Below are positions 26,211 to 36,500 of a stretch of 62,301 nt of DNA, in pieces; the stretch's first letter is position 1, and each line of letters opens with the position of its first letter. The stretch is taken from NCBI GenBank assembly GCA_049322515.1, contig JBMOQW010000021.1, positions 1 through 62,301 on the forward strand, in the 5' to 3' direction. Below the pieces are notes generated by a model. The model made no database searches. It saw only the letters and a program-made list of their open reading frames with translations, and had not been told where the DNA came from. The position numbers were made by a program, and so were the translations under genes. This stretch comes from Parasulfuritortus sp049322515 (GTDB taxonomy: Bacteria > Pseudomonadota > Gammaproteobacteria > Burkholderiales > Thiobacillaceae).

Positions 26211-27074
26211 ATGAACAAGGCCCAGGAACTGGTGTCCGGTGTCGAGGCGCTGGCGTCCCTGCCCGCGGTCTACCATCAGGTGCGCGCGGTGCTCGACAAC
26301 CCGGACAGCTCGATTCTCGAGCTGGCCAACGTCGTTTCCGCCGACGCCGCCATCACCGTGCGTTTGCTGCATGTCGTGAACAGCGTCTACTTTGGCCTCA
26401 TGGCCCGGGTCGATACCGTCTCGCGCGCGGTCAGCGTGCTCGGCATGCAGCAAGTGCACGACATCGTCCTGGCCACCTCGGTCGCTTCGATGTTCAAGGG
26501 GATGAGTCCGGCCCGAATGAACATGACCCGCTTCTGGAGCAACAGCGTGATGCGTGCCCTGATTGCACGCACCGGCGCCGAGATGACCCGTGCCGGCGAT
26601 CTGGAGCGCTTCTTCGTCGCCGGCCTGCTGTCCGACATCGGTCATCTGGTGATGTACATGGCCCAGCCGGAACAGGCGGAAAAAGCCCAGGTGATGTCGG
26701 AAGCCGACGGCCGTCCGCTCGAGGTGGTCGAACGTGAATTGCTCGGCTGCGATTTCGCCCAGGTTGGCGCCGCGTTGTGCGAAAAATGGCGCCTGCCGCC
26801 GCGCCTGCTGGCCGCGGTCGCCGGGCAGAACGATCCGGCCCATGCCGATGAGCTGTACCGCCGCGACGCGGCCTTGCTCTATCTGGCCCGGCACATGACC
26901 GAAGCGATGGAGCGCAAGGAGGAGAGCGAAGCCATCGCCCAGGCGATGGCCGACGATGTCTGGACCTACAGCGGTCTCAAGCCGGCCAACGTGGCTACCC
27001 TGAGGCTGATCGCCGAAATGAACCACGGCGAAGTGGTCTCGCTGTTCTTCCCGCAACTGCGGTCGATGAGTTGA
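26211..27074 (+). CDS. HDOD-domain signalling protein
   Basis: A 287-residue HDOD protein: SGVEALASLPAVYHQVRAVL, SADAAITVRLLHVVNSVYFG, AVSVLGMQQVHDIVLATSVA and FFVAGLLSDIGHLVMYMAQP follow the family order, with the metal-binding HD residues largely missing. The ATG at 26211 has AGGAGAACGG just upstream, better than the ATG at 26196. Following pilU by 18 bp suggests a role in pilus motility or c-di-GMP control; that is inference. Confidence 0.9.
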   Translation: MNKAQELVSGVEALASLPAVYHQVRAVLDNPDSSILELANVVSADAAITVRLLHVVNSVYFGLMARVDTVSRAVSVLGMQQVHDIVLATSVASMFKGMSPARMNMTRFWSNSVMRALIARTGAEMTRAGDLERFFVAGLLSDIGHLVMYMAQPEQAEKAQVMSEADGRPLEVVERELLGCDFAQVGAALCEKWRLPPRLLAAVAGQNDPAHADELYRRDAALLYLARHMTEAMERKEESEAIAQAMADDVWTYSGLKPANVATLRLIAEMNHGEVVSLFFPQLRSMS

Positions 27075-27157
27075 TGTCGTCGCGCCGCTGGTGGAAATTC
27101 GGCGGCGCGTGATTCGTGCGGGAGACGGTCGCCCGGAAGGGCAAGGACCAAGGGAAT

Positions 27158-27234
27158 TGGTCGGGGTGAGAGGATTCGAACCTCCGGCCTCCACGTCCCG
27201 AACGTGGCGCTCTACCAGGCTAAGCTACACCCCG
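27158..27234 (-). tRNA. tRNA-Pro (CGG)
   Basis: A full cloverleaf on the minus strand: acceptor CGGGGTG pairing with CACCCCG, anticodon stem CCACG/CGTGG around loop TTCGGGA (anticodon CGG), T arm GGTTCGAATCC, discriminator A and an encoded CCA at the 3' end. It lies 12 bp after the ispB stop. Confidence 0.97.
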
Positions 27235-27245
27235 AATCGACTGCT

Positions 27246-28214
27246 TCAGCGGTCGCGATCGACCGCAAGAGCCGGCAATTCTAGCAGAGCGCGTTTGTAA
27301 ATGCTATCGCTCAAACATGCGAGTTCTGCGACCGCGTGGCGGGCTTCGGCACGCGCGCACTCGCGGGTGTATTCGAGCGCGCCGGTGGCGTTGATCGCGG
27401 TCAGGATGGCGTCGAATTCTTCCGCGCTGCCTTGCTCGATGGCGCGCCGAACGCAGGCGGCCTGTTCCGGCGTGCCGGTCCGCATGACATGCAGCAGGGG
27501 CAGGGTGGGCTTGCCTTCGGCGAGGTCGTCGCCGACATTTTTTCCAGTCTGCTCGGCGTTGCCGGTGTAGTCGAGCACATCATCGATCAACTGGAAGGCG
27601 GTGCCAAGATGCATGCCATAGCGGCCCAGGGCGGCTTCCACCGTGGCATCGGCGCCGCTGACCACGGCCCCCAGCCGGCCGGAGGCCTCGAACAGCTTGG
27701 CGGTCTTGTAGCGGATGACCTGCAGGTAGGCCTCGATCTCGATATCCGGATCGTGGCAGTTCATGAGTTGCAGGACTTCGCCTTCGGCGATCACGTTGGT
27801 CGCGTCGGAGAGGATTTCCATGACGTGCATGTCGTGCACCGAGACCATCATCTGGAAGGCGCGCGAGTAGAGGAAATCGCCTACAAGGACACTGGCCGCG
27901 TTGCCGAACTCGGCGTTCGCGGTGGGCCGGCCACGGCGCAGCGTGGAGGCGTCGACGACATCGTCGTGGAGCAGGGTCGCGGTGTGGATGAACTCGACCA
28001 CGGCGGCCAGTTCATGGTGATGATGTCCCGTGTAGCCCAGCGCCTTGGCGCATAGCACGACCATGGCCGGGCGCATGCGCTTGCCGCCGGCGGCGACGAT
28101 GTACTCGGCCACCTGGCTGACCAGGGCGACATCGGAGTGGAGACGGGCGCGAATGACCCGATCCACCTCGGCCATGTCGTCGCGCAGGAGGTCGGTCAAG
28201 GTTGGGCTGGTCAC
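27246..28214 (-). CDS. ispB: Polyprenyl (octaprenyl) diphosphate synthase
   Basis: A 322-residue trans-prenyltransferase that makes the ubiquinone side chain. Both aspartate-rich motifs are present: the first in TLLHDDVVDAST and the second in FQLIDDVLDYTGN; GGKRMRPAMVVL is the IPP-binding region. It sits between tRNA-Thr upstream and tRNA-Pro downstream on the same strand. Confidence 0.94.
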   Translation of the reverse strand: MTSPTLTDLLRDDMAEVDRVIRARLHSDVALVSQVAEYIVAAGGKRMRPAMVVLCAKALGYTGHHHHELAAVVEFIHTATLLHDDVVDASTLRRGRPTANAEFGNAASVLVGDFLYSRAFQMMVSVHDMHVMEILSDATNVIAEGEVLQLMNCHDPDIEIEAYLQVIRYKTAKLFEASGRLGAVVSGADATVEAALGRYGMHLGTAFQLIDDVLDYTGNAEQTGKNVGDDLAEGKPTLPLLHVMRTGTPEQAACVRRAIEQGSAEEFDAILTAINATGALEYTRECARAEARHAVAELACLSDSIYKRALLELPALAVDRDR

Positions 28215-28239
28215 GGAAAGGTGGTGAAAGAGAGATGTG

Positions 28240-28315
28240 TGGTGCCGGAGAAGAGATTCGAACTCCCGACCTTCGCATTACGAATGCGCTGCTCTACCAG
28301 CTGAGCTACACCGGC
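28240..28315 (-). tRNA. tRNA-Thr (CGT)
   Basis: A full cloverleaf on the minus strand: acceptor GCCGGTG pairing with the 3' strand CTCCGGC (one mismatch), anticodon stem GCGCA/TGCGA with loop TTCGTAA (anticodon CGT), T arm GAGTTCGAATCTC and an encoded CCA. Its first 10 bases overlap the 3' end of thiO, whose TAG stop codon lies inside the tRNA sequence. Confidence 0.96.
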
Positions 28316-29367
28316 GTGGCGCGCAGTATATCAGGCCATCGGTAGGCGCGGAAATCGACTTGCGGAGCACGGCCTTCGATCAGGTCGGCGATCAGTTCGG
28401 CGCTGGCCGGGGCCAGAGTGACGCCATAGCGGAAATGACCACTGTTGACGTGGACGTTGCCGAGGCTGGGGTGGCGACCGATGATCGGGACATTGCCGGG
28501 TGAGCCCGGGCGCAGCCCGGCCCAGTGGCGGATCGGGCCGGTCGCGGCGACATCGGGCAGCAGGTCGGTAACGAAGGCATGCAGTTCGGCACGGGCGGCC
28601 TCGGTGGGGGTCTTGTCGAAGCCGGCGTGCTCCAGGGTGCTGCCGGCCAGGATCAGGCCATCGGTGCGCGGTACCAGATAGTGGCCGGCACGATAGACCA
28701 CGCAGGGCAGACGCCCCGGGGCGGCCTGGTAGAGCAGGATCTGGCCGCGCACCGGGGCGACCGGCAGACCGGCGGCGTCCGGGCCGAGCAGTGCCGCGCT
28801 CCAGGCGCCGGCGCAGACCAGGTAGTGGTCGGCGTGCCAGCGCCGGCCACCGGCCAGCGCGGCGAGGGCACGGTCGGCGCCGGTTTCCAGATGGACCGGG
28901 CCGAGTTCGCCATGCACCTCGACCCCCGCTGCGCGGGCAGCTTCCAGGACGGTATTGAGCAAGCGGGGATTGCGCGCCTGGGCCACCTCGGGCAGCCAGA
29001 GTCCGTTGCCGAGCGCGGCCACTTCGGCCGGCGGGCTTGGCCAGGGCAGGCTGGCCGGGGGCATCGGCGTGTGGGGTGGCAAGACCAGCATCCCGGTCCG
29101 GCGATATTCCGGATCGGTGCGGGCGTGGCGACGCAGTTCGGTGATCCAGTCGGGGTAGAGGGCCAGGCTGCGTTCGGCCAGCCGGGTCACGGCTTCCGGG
29201 TAGTGCCAGGGCAGCAACAGGCTGAGGATGCCGGCGCCTGCCCAAGAGGACTCGCGGCCGGGCTGGCCGCGCTCCAGGACGGTGACACGGGCGCCGCGCC
29301 GGGCCAGGGTCCAGGCGCTGGCCAGGCCGGCGATGCCGGCACCGATGACGAGGATATGGGGCTTCAA
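28306..29367 (-). CDS. thiO: Glycine oxidase ThiO-type FAD enzyme
   Basis: A 353-residue FAD-dependent amine oxidase: HILVIGAGIAGLASAWTLAR is the dinucleotide-binding motif, ESSWAGAGILSLLLPWHYPE follows, and GLRPGSPGNVPIIGRHPSLG is near the C-terminus. ThiO oxidises glycine to iminoglycine for the thiamine thiazole ring. I chose the TTG at 29367 because the family begins a few residues before the FAD motif; an ATG at 29442 would overlap the divergent radical SAM gene. The stop codon lies within tRNA-Thr. Confidence 0.88.
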   Translation of the reverse strand: MKPHILVIGAGIAGLASAWTLARRGARVTVLERGQPGRESSWAGAGILSLLLPWHYPEAVTRLAERSLALYPDWITELRRHARTDPEYRRTGMLVLPPHTPMPPASLPWPSPPAEVAALGNGLWLPEVAQARNPRLLNTVLEAARAAGVEVHGELGPVHLETGADRALAALAGGRRWHADHYLVCAGAWSAALLGPDAAGLPVAPVRGQILLYQAAPGRLPCVVYRAGHYLVPRTDGLILAGSTLEHAGFDKTPTEAARAELHAFVTDLLPDVAATGPIRHWAGLRPGSPGNVPIIGRHPSLGNVHVNSGHFRYGVTLAPASAELIADLIEGRAPQVDFRAYRWPDILRATPV

Positions 29368-29431
29368 GGGGCGAGTGGACAGTCTGTGACCCGCCGATGG
29401 TATCAAACCGATACCGGCGGGCCGGGGGATA

Positions 29432-30511
29432 ATGCGGGCCATGGTCGACGATGTGAACTTCCCGCCGCGCGGCCGGGGTGCGGTGGGCAACCCCGGCAAC
29501 CGCTATGCCGAACACCAGCGCGAACGGTTCGATGACGGCTGGGCGGGCGAAGACGAGGCGGTGCCGGTCCTGCGCACCGTGCTCGGCATCGACAAGAGCC
29601 GCACGGCGATCACCTACAACGATTCGCCCGACGTTCCCTTCGACCGCTCGATCAATCCCTACCGGGGCTGCGAACATGGCTGCGTGTATTGTTTCGCGCG
29701 GCCCAGCCACGCGTACCTGGACCTGTCGCCGGGTCTGGATTTCGAAAGCCGGCTGTTCCACAAGCCCGACCTGGCGGTGCAGTTGCGGGCCGAATTGGGG
29801 CGTCCCGGCTATCGCTGCGCGCCGGTCGGCGTGGGCGTCAACACCGATGCCTACCAGCCGGTCGAGCGCCAGTTGGGACTCACCCGGGCGGTGATCGAGG
29901 TGCTGGCCGAACATGGCCATCCATTCAGCCTGATCACCAAGTCGGCCTTGATCGAGCGTGACCTCGATCTACTGGCGCCTCTGGCGGCGCGGCGCCTGGC
30001 CAGTGTCGCGGTGTCGGTGACCACGCTCGACCGCGCCCTGTCGCGCCGGCTCGAGCCGCGTGCGGCAGCGCCGGAACGGCGCCTGGAGACGATCCGCCGC
30101 CTGACCGAGGCCGGCATTCCGGTGACCGTGCTGGTGGCACCGCTGATTCCCTTCCTGAACGATGCCGAGCTGGAGGCCATCCTGGCTGCCGTGCGCGAGG
30201 CCGGCGCGGTCGAGTGCGCCTACATCCTGCTGCGCTTGCCGCATGAACTGAAGACCCTGTTCCGCGACTGGCTCGACCAACATGTGCCGCTCAAGGCCGA
30301 GCGCGTCATGCAGCGGCTGCGCGATTGCCGGGGCGGTCGCGACAACGACAGCCGGTTCGGGGTGCGCATGCGTGGCGAAGGGCTGTTCGCCGAACTGATC
30401 CGCCGGCGTTTTCACCTGGCCCGGCGCAAGCTCGGCTTTCCGGGCGCGCCCGGGCTCGACGCCAGCCAGTTCAGGGTGCCGGGCCGGCCGGCGCAGGGGA
30501 CGCTGTTTTGA
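29432..30511 (+). CDS. PA0069-family radical SAM protein
   Basis: A 359-residue radical SAM protein with cysteines 80, 84 and 87 in RGCEHGCVYCFARP (CxxxCxxC), which bind the 4Fe-4S cluster. It resembles the SplB-like/Rv2578c group of unknown substrate. PPRGRGAVGNPGNRY near the start and the ending GRPAQGTLF are family features. The ATG at 29432 follows GGGGG closely; a second ATG at 29441 is possible. It is divergent from thiO and convergent with the gene at 30591. Confidence 0.9.
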   Translation: MRAMVDDVNFPPRGRGAVGNPGNRYAEHQRERFDDGWAGEDEAVPVLRTVLGIDKSRTAITYNDSPDVPFDRSINPYRGCEHGCVYCFARPSHAYLDLSPGLDFESRLFHKPDLAVQLRAELGRPGYRCAPVGVGVNTDAYQPVERQLGLTRAVIEVLAEHGHPFSLITKSALIERDLDLLAPLAARRLASVAVSVTTLDRALSRRLEPRAAAPERRLETIRRLTEAGIPVTVLVAPLIPFLNDAELEAILAAVREAGAVECAYILLRLPHELKTLFRDWLDQHVPLKAERVMQRLRDCRGGRDNDSRFGVRMRGEGLFAELIRRRFHLARRKLGFPGAPGLDASQFRVPGRPAQGTLF

Positions 30512-30590
30512 ACCCAAGGGCCGCTCCGCGCGCCGCCCAGCCGGAATCGCCGGCCCCCGGGATGTCCTGTTTCCCGGGCTGGCGGTTGGT

Positions 30591-31256
30591 TCAGGGCGAG
30601 GTGACCCGGTCGAAGCCGATCCGCGTGATCAGCCGGCCCTCGAACAGGGTGTCGTAGCCGACCTCGTCGCTGCCGTGGCGCACCGTGAAGCCCGGCTGGG
30701 GGGGCGGGGTAATGTCGCGGTAGCGCAGTGCCGGGGTTTCCAGGCGCACCGTCATGCTGACCCGCATCGGATAGTAGCCGTCCAGGAAGCGTCGCATGTA
30801 GGGCCCGTTCCTGAGCTGGAAGCCCCCCTGGCCATCACTTTCCAGGGCCCGGGTCTCGGCGCTGACGCAAACCGTGGCGGCGTGGCCGACATCGGTCAGC
30901 TGGACCGTCGAATTCTCCACCCAGGCGCGACCGACATCCTCGACGTGGGTGAGGGTCAGGCTGCGGATGCGTTTGGCGCTGTAGGTGATCTGGCTGCGCG
31001 GTACCGCATCGATGTGGCTGTGGCATTGCTCCAGCCGGGCCCAGCCGTCGACCAGGCTGGATGGCGTCAGCACGATGTTGTTCTGGTGCAGGTGCACCGG
31101 CTGGGCCGGCGGCGTGGTCAGGAAGTGCAGCTGGCCGTCGTTCACCGTTTCGGTGCCCATCAACCAGAGTTCTTCCTCGGTGGGCCCGGCCTGGGTGCCG
31201 CTGCTCGACAGGGCCACGGCGGTCAGGCATGACACGAGCAGCGCGGGACGGGGCAT
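30591..31256 (-). CDS. Exported protein of unknown function
   Basis: A 221-residue protein with a Sec signal (MPRPALLVSCLTAVALSSSG, cleavage near TQAG). The mature part has alternating strand-like segments and no domain I recognise; GYYPMRVSMTVRLETPALRY is its most regular stretch. The ATG at 31256 has GAGGAG upstream and is preferred to one 33 bases earlier. It follows the thioredoxin/CcdA-like gene by 32 bp, so the two are probably one operon and the protein may be a periplasmic partner. Confidence 0.72.
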   Translation of the reverse strand: MPRPALLVSCLTAVALSSSGTQAGPTEEELWLMGTETVNDGQLHFLTTPPAQPVHLHQNNIVLTPSSLVDGWARLEQCHSHIDAVPRSQITYSAKRIRSLTLTHVEDVGRAWVENSTVQLTDVGHAATVCVSAETRALESDGQGGFQLRNGPYMRRFLDGYYPMRVSMTVRLETPALRYRDITPPPQPGFTVRHGSDEVGYDTLFEGRLITRIGFDRVTSP

Positions 31257-31288
31257 GGCCAGCTCCTCGACAAAGATCCAGCGTAACA

Positions 31289-32557
31289 CTATCGCGTTTT
31301 ATCGTGTCCCGGGCGGGTCAGCCGGGCCGCCAGCCAGGTAACCGCCACCGCCAAGGCCATCAGGCCGAAGGCGATGCCGACCCGGCTGATCAGGCTGGGG
31401 GCGAACAGCAGCAACCCGCCCAGGCCCAGCATCATGGTGCCCGAGAGCAGCTTGAGCAGCCGGCCCTCGCGCTCGGTCAGCTTGCGGCTGCCCAGGCTGC
31501 GCGCAAAGGCGACCACGATCAGGGCCAGCGGCACCACATAGATCAGGTTGTAGGCAGCGAGATAGGCGTAGCGCGCGGTCGGGGCCAGGTCGGCCAGGGT
31601 CAGCAGCCGGGTGTAGACCATCGGGAAGCCGGCCGTGCAGAGCAGTTCGTAGAAATTCGCCGCGATGGCCAGGAACAGGGTGGCGGCGAGCATCGCCGGC
31701 AGGCGTTTGGCGTTCAGGATGGCGCGCGCGCGGCGGAAGATGTCCGGCTTCTTCGAGGCCGGGATCGACAGGCTGAGGCCCCGCTCGAACAGAAAGAAAT
31801 CCTTGACGTTGACCACGCCGACGAAGACCGCCAGCGCGCCTGCCGCCAGGGTCACCCAGGCCAGGTGGCCGAACAGCTGGAAGACATTCAGCCAGGCCGC
31901 CATGAAGGCGAAATACATCAGTCCGGACACCGCTACGAACACCCCGCCGATGAGCAGCATGCGGCGCTGGCTTTTCTGGTGCGCCATCATGGAGAGCAGG
32001 AACAGCAGGACAAAAAACGCACAGGGGTTGAAGGCGTCCAGTGCCGCCAGCATCACGGTCAGGGCCGGCAGGGACAGGCGGGCCGGGTCGATGTGGCCGA
32101 ACAGCGGCAGATCGAGGTTGCCGGGTGTTTCCGGGACGACGGTGAGCGTGCCTTGCGCGGCGCGCACGCGGCAGGCGTCGAGCCGTTCACGGAGCAGCGC
32201 GCCGGTGGTCGCGTCGCTGTCCCAGCCGACGTGCATCTCGCCGCAGAACACCAGGGCCGGTACCGAGGCAGCGTCCTGGCCGAGCCGGGTCGCCAGGGCC
32301 TGGTAGCGCGCGACGTGGTCCGGATGTCGGGTCAGTTCGAGATCGTGCAGGCGTAGCCAGGGCCGCTCGGCCGCGATGGCCTCGATGAATGGGTGCGCCT
32401 CGGTGCAATGCGGGCAGGTCAGTGCCCAGAAGAAATACAGTTGCACCACCGGCTGGCCTTCCGGCCCCGGCAGCACCCAGGCATCTTCGGCCAGACCCGG
32501 GCGGGCCGAAAGTAGCCCCAGGCATAGGCAGATCCAGGCAACGATCCACTTGTTCAT
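31289..32557 (-). CDS. Thioredoxin-like/CcdA-like membrane protein
   Basis: A 422-residue protein. Residues 1-23 are a signal or anchor, residues 30-150 a periplasmic thioredoxin-like domain with the active site CPHC (48-51), and residues 160-415 carry several predicted membrane helices. The membrane part has cysteines in FNPCAFFVLL and LLCTAGFPMVY, as in CcdA/DsbD proteins that carry electrons across the membrane. It probably reduces periplasmic disulfides or supports cytochrome c or redox maturation; its targets are unknown. It heads a two-gene operon with the exported protein at 30591. Confidence 0.8.
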   Translation of the reverse strand: MNKWIVAWICLCLGLLSARPGLAEDAWVLPGPEGQPVVQLYFFWALTCPHCTEAHPFIEAIAAERPWLRLHDLELTRHPDHVARYQALATRLGQDAASVPALVFCGEMHVGWDSDATTGALLRERLDACRVRAAQGTLTVVPETPGNLDLPLFGHIDPARLSLPALTVMLAALDAFNPCAFFVLLFLLSMMAHQKSQRRMLLIGGVFVAVSGLMYFAFMAAWLNVFQLFGHLAWVTLAAGALAVFVGVVNVKDFFLFERGLSLSIPASKKPDIFRRARAILNAKRLPAMLAATLFLAIAANFYELLCTAGFPMVYTRLLTLADLAPTARYAYLAAYNLIYVVPLALIVVAFARSLGSRKLTEREGRLLKLLSGTMMLGLGGLLLFAPSLISRVGIAFGLMALAVAVTWLAARLTRPGHDKTR

Positions 32558-32704
32558 CGGTTGATCTCTTGCAGGTGAAGCCTGCTCTCAGTGTAGACGG
32601 AACACCTGGTCAAGACTCGCCCGCTGGCGGCTCCAGCGGGCGGTGCGCAGCGCTGGCGCGATTCGGCATAATGCCGCAGGTTCAGCCCAAGGAGCGGGGT
32701 CGGC

Positions 32705-33373
32705 ATGTCCACCGCATTGATCGTCATCATGGCCGTGTCGGCCGTCATCACCAGTGTGCTCTGGCTGCGCTGGCGTGCCCTGGCCCGCGCCGAGTTTATC
32801 CGCGGCTATGCCTTCCCGCCCGGCCTGCTCGACCGGCTGGCCAAGCGGCGCCCCGGGCTGACCGACAAGGACCGGCACCTGGTCGGACGCGGGCTGCGCC
32901 AGTTCTTCCTGGCCTATCTCAAGGGCGGTCGCCGTTTCGTCGCCATGCCTTCGCAGGTGGTGGACGACCTCTGGCACGAGTTCATCCTCTATACCCGTCA
33001 CTACGAAGCCTTCTGCAAGCGGGCCTTCGGCGGCATGCTGCACCATACCCCGGCTGTGGTGCTGGGGGCTGACCGGCGCGACAACACCGGCCTGCGCCGG
33101 GTCTGGTGGCAGGCCTGCAAGGAAGAGAATATCGACCCGCGCCATCCGACCCGGTTGCCGCTGCTGTTCGCCCTCGACGCCAAGCTGGGCATCGCTGACG
33201 GCTTTCACTACACCCCGGACTGCACCAAGCTGCGTGGCCACGATCCGACCGGCGGCGGCGTCCATTGTGGCGGCGATCTCAGCAGCAGTGCTTATGACGG
33301 TGGTACCGATGGCTTCGGCGATGGCGGTGACAGTGGCGGCGGCGATGGAGGGGGTTGCGGCGGCGGGGATTGA
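32705..33373 (+). CDS. Glycine-rich-tail membrane protein
   Basis: A 222-residue protein. An N-terminal hydrophobic helix (residues 3-20) is followed by a conserved domain containing QVVDDLWHEFILYTRHYEAF, and the last 35 residues are a Gly/Asp tail (GGDSGGGDGGGCGGGD). The middle resembles the glycine-rich domain-containing protein-like family, found in bacteria and plants; its role is not known. It stands alone, and the tail could also be a low-complexity surface or metal-binding feature. Confidence 0.75.
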   Translation: MSTALIVIMAVSAVITSVLWLRWRALARAEFIRGYAFPPGLLDRLAKRRPGLTDKDRHLVGRGLRQFFLAYLKGGRRFVAMPSQVVDDLWHEFILYTRHYEAFCKRAFGGMLHHTPAVVLGADRRDNTGLRRVWWQACKEENIDPRHPTRLPLLFALDAKLGIADGFHYTPDCTKLRGHDPTGGGVHCGGDLSSSAYDGGTDGFGDGGDSGGGDGGGCGGGD

Positions 33374-33489
33374 CGTCCTGACCGACGCTGTACCCGTCGT
33401 TGTCATGCCACGCCGGGGCTGGTGTCTGGGCGTGGTCGGGCGATAGGCATGCCCGGATGCGCCTGCCGAGGTGACCATGCGTGTGTAAA

Positions 33490-33514
33490 CGTGGTTACAA
33501 TGTACTAAACCACG
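33490..33514. promoter_or_regulatory. Inverted repeat upstream of the CheB-CheR-PAS gene
   Basis: CGTGGTT (33490-33496) and AACCACG (33508-33514) form a perfect 7-bp inverted repeat with an 11-base spacer, 22 bases upstream of the start codon. The position suits an operator. No regulator was identified. Confidence 0.45.
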
Positions 33515-33535
33515 CACAAGGTAGGTATATCTCCC

Positions 33536-36500
33536 ATGTCAATTCCGCCCACCTATTACGTTGGCATTGGGGCCTCGGCCGGTGGTTTGGAGGCGATTGA
33601 ATCGTTCTTCAAGAACATGCCATCCGAATCTGGGTTGGCCTTTGTAGTCATCCAGCACCTGTCGCCCGACTACAAGAGCATGATGGCTGAACTGCTCTCG
33701 AAACATACCGTCATGCCGGTGCACCGGGCCGAGGATGGCATGCGGGTGCAGGCCAACCACGTCTACCTGATCCCGCCCAAGAAAAACCTGAGCATCTTCC
33801 ACGGCAAGCTGCTGTTGTCAGACCAGGAGCATAACCGGGGCATCAACCTGCCCATCGACCTGTTCATGCGCTCACTGGCCGAGGATCAGGGCGAGAAGAC
33901 CATCGCCGTCATCTTGTCAGGCACTGGTTCAGATGGCACCCGGGGTATCCGCGCCATCAAGGAGGCGGGTGGCATGGTCATGGTCCAGGACGAGGAGACC
34001 GCCAAGTTCGACGGCATGCCAAAGAGCGCCATTGCCACTGGGTTGGCTGACTTCATCCTGTCGCCGGCGGAGATGCCTCAGCAACTCCTGTCATTCGTCA
34101 AGCACCCCTACGCCGCCAAGACCGACATCCCGGACACCATGCTGTCGGACGAGGATGGCATGACGCGCATCTTCGCCTTGCTGCGCGAGCGCAGCAAGGT
34201 CGATTTCACCTTTTACAAGCCGTCTACCGTGGTGCGCCGCATCGGCCGACGGATGAGCATCAAGCAGATCAACGAGCTGCGCGACTACGTCAAATATCTG
34301 GAACGCTATCCTGGCGAGGTGGCCACCCTCTACCAGGAACTGCTGATCGGGGTGACCAATTTCTTCCGAGACAAGGACGTCTGGGACTATCTGGCCGAAC
34401 ATCTGTTGGCGGAACTCTTTGCCAACAAGGAAGGCCGCGAGGTCCGCCTGTGGAGCGCCGGGTGTTCCACCGGTGAGGAGGCCTACACCCTGGCCATCCT
34501 GTGCCGCGAGGTCATGGAGAGCCTGGGCAAGGCCTGCGACGTCAAGGTGTTCGCCACGGACGTCGACCGGGATGCCGTGCAGATGGCCGGCAATGGCGTT
34601 TATCCCGAAGGCATCGCGGCCGACTTGCCAGCGCACCTGCTGACGAAATATTTCTACCGCAAGGATGACAGCTACCACATCGCGCGCAACATCCGCGAGA
34701 TGGTGGTGTTCGCCCAGCACAACCTGCTCAAGGATCCGCCCTTTACCAATATCGACTTGGTCTCGTGCCGAAACCTGCTGATCTATCTTCAGCCGGTATT
34801 GCAGAGGAAGGCCCTCGATCTGTTCAGCTTCTCCCTCAACGAGGGGGGTGTTCTGGTGCTTGGCACCAGCGAATCCGTCGGCGATGCCGGTGACCAGTAC
34901 GATATGGTGCACCAGAAGCTCAAGCTGTTTCGCTCGCGCGGTCGCCGCAACCTGATGCGCGGCGAACAGTTGGCGCCTTTCGACGCCACCGCGCGGATGA
35001 TGCGTCCGCGCATGCTCAGCCTCGGTCAGGCTGGCCTGCGCGGCTACGAGGAAGAACGTGTCCTCGACCGCCTGGTACGTGGCCTTCTGGGCGACTACGT
35101 GCCGCTCACCCTGGTGGTCAACGAGGCGCTCGAACTGGTGCATCTGGTGGGTGACAGCGAAGGCTATTTCAGGCTGCCCTCAGGAAAGCTGACCAACGAC
35201 GTCACCAAGATGGCCCACAAGGATCTGGCCATTCCGGTCGCCACGGGGTTGCAGAAAGCGTTCAAGGAACGCAAGGAGCTGACCTACTCCAACATCCACG
35301 TACGCCGGGACGACAAGACCGATCTGGTGCAGATGCATATCCGGCCGCTGCCGGAGAAGAAGGGCCAGGAATCGCTGGTGGCAATCTTGATCGAGCCGTC
35401 ACCCGCGGCTGCCGAGGCCGGCCATCGTGCCGCTGCCACCTTCGATCTCGACCGCGAGGCGGAGCAGCGCATCCAGGATCTGGAACAGGAGCTGCAATTC
35501 ACGCGCGAGAACCTCCAGGCTACGGTCGAGGAACTGGAGACCTCCAACGAGGAGTTGCAAGCCACCAACGAGGAACTGCTGGCCAGCAACGAGGAACTGC
35601 AATCCACCAACGAGGAATTGCAGTCGGTGAACGAAGAGTTGTACACGGTCAATGCCGAGTACCAGAGCAAGATCAACGAGCTGACCGACCTCAACGGCGA
35701 CCTCGACAACCTGCTTGCCAGCAGCCACGTGGCCACCATCTTCCTGGACGAGAAGCTCAGGGTGCGTCGCTTCACGCCGCCGGTGGCGCGCGTCTTCCAC
35801 ATCATGCACAGCGACCTCGGCCGGCCGCTGGAGCACGTCAACCACCAGCTGCTGCTGGTCGACCTGGTGGAAAAAGCCCGCCAGGTGCTGGAAAAGGGCA
35901 TCGATATCGAGCAGGAGGTGGACTGCCAGGATGGCAGTGCCTACTACATGCAGCTGACGCCCTACCATGCCAGCGGCAGTCACCGTTCTGGCGTAGTGCT
36001 CAACCTGGTGGACATCACGCCGACCCGGCGCGCCATGATCGAACTGCGCCGCAATGAACAGCGCTACGCCCTGGCCATGCAGGCTGCCGTCCAGGGTTCG
36101 TGGGACTGGGACATCCTGACCGGCGCTTTGGACTGGTCGGCCCAGATCGAGTCCATGTTCGGCCTTGCCGAGGGTGCCTGGGCCGGGACCTACGAGGCCT
36201 TCATGCAGGCCGTGCATCCCGAGGACCGCGATTTCGTCCAGCGTTCAGTCGATATGGCGGTGGAAAACGACGTGCCTTACGACATCGAGCACCGCATCGT
36301 CTGGCCGGACGGCTCGGTGCGCTGGATGGCCGAGAAGGGCCGGGTGTTCCGGGATGAACATGGTCGTCCACTCCGCATGATGGGCGTGGTGCGCGATGTG
36401 ACCGAACACAAGCGGGCCGAGCATGCCCTGCAGGCGGCACGCGAGGAGCTCCAGAACAGCCGCGAGACCATCGACGGCATCCTGCGCAGCGCCCCGGTGG

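Noticed and set aside
25014..27194. 726-codon frame antisense to pilU and HDOD
   Set aside because: It crosses two well-supported genes on the other strand and has a His-rich low-complexity composition typical of shadows.
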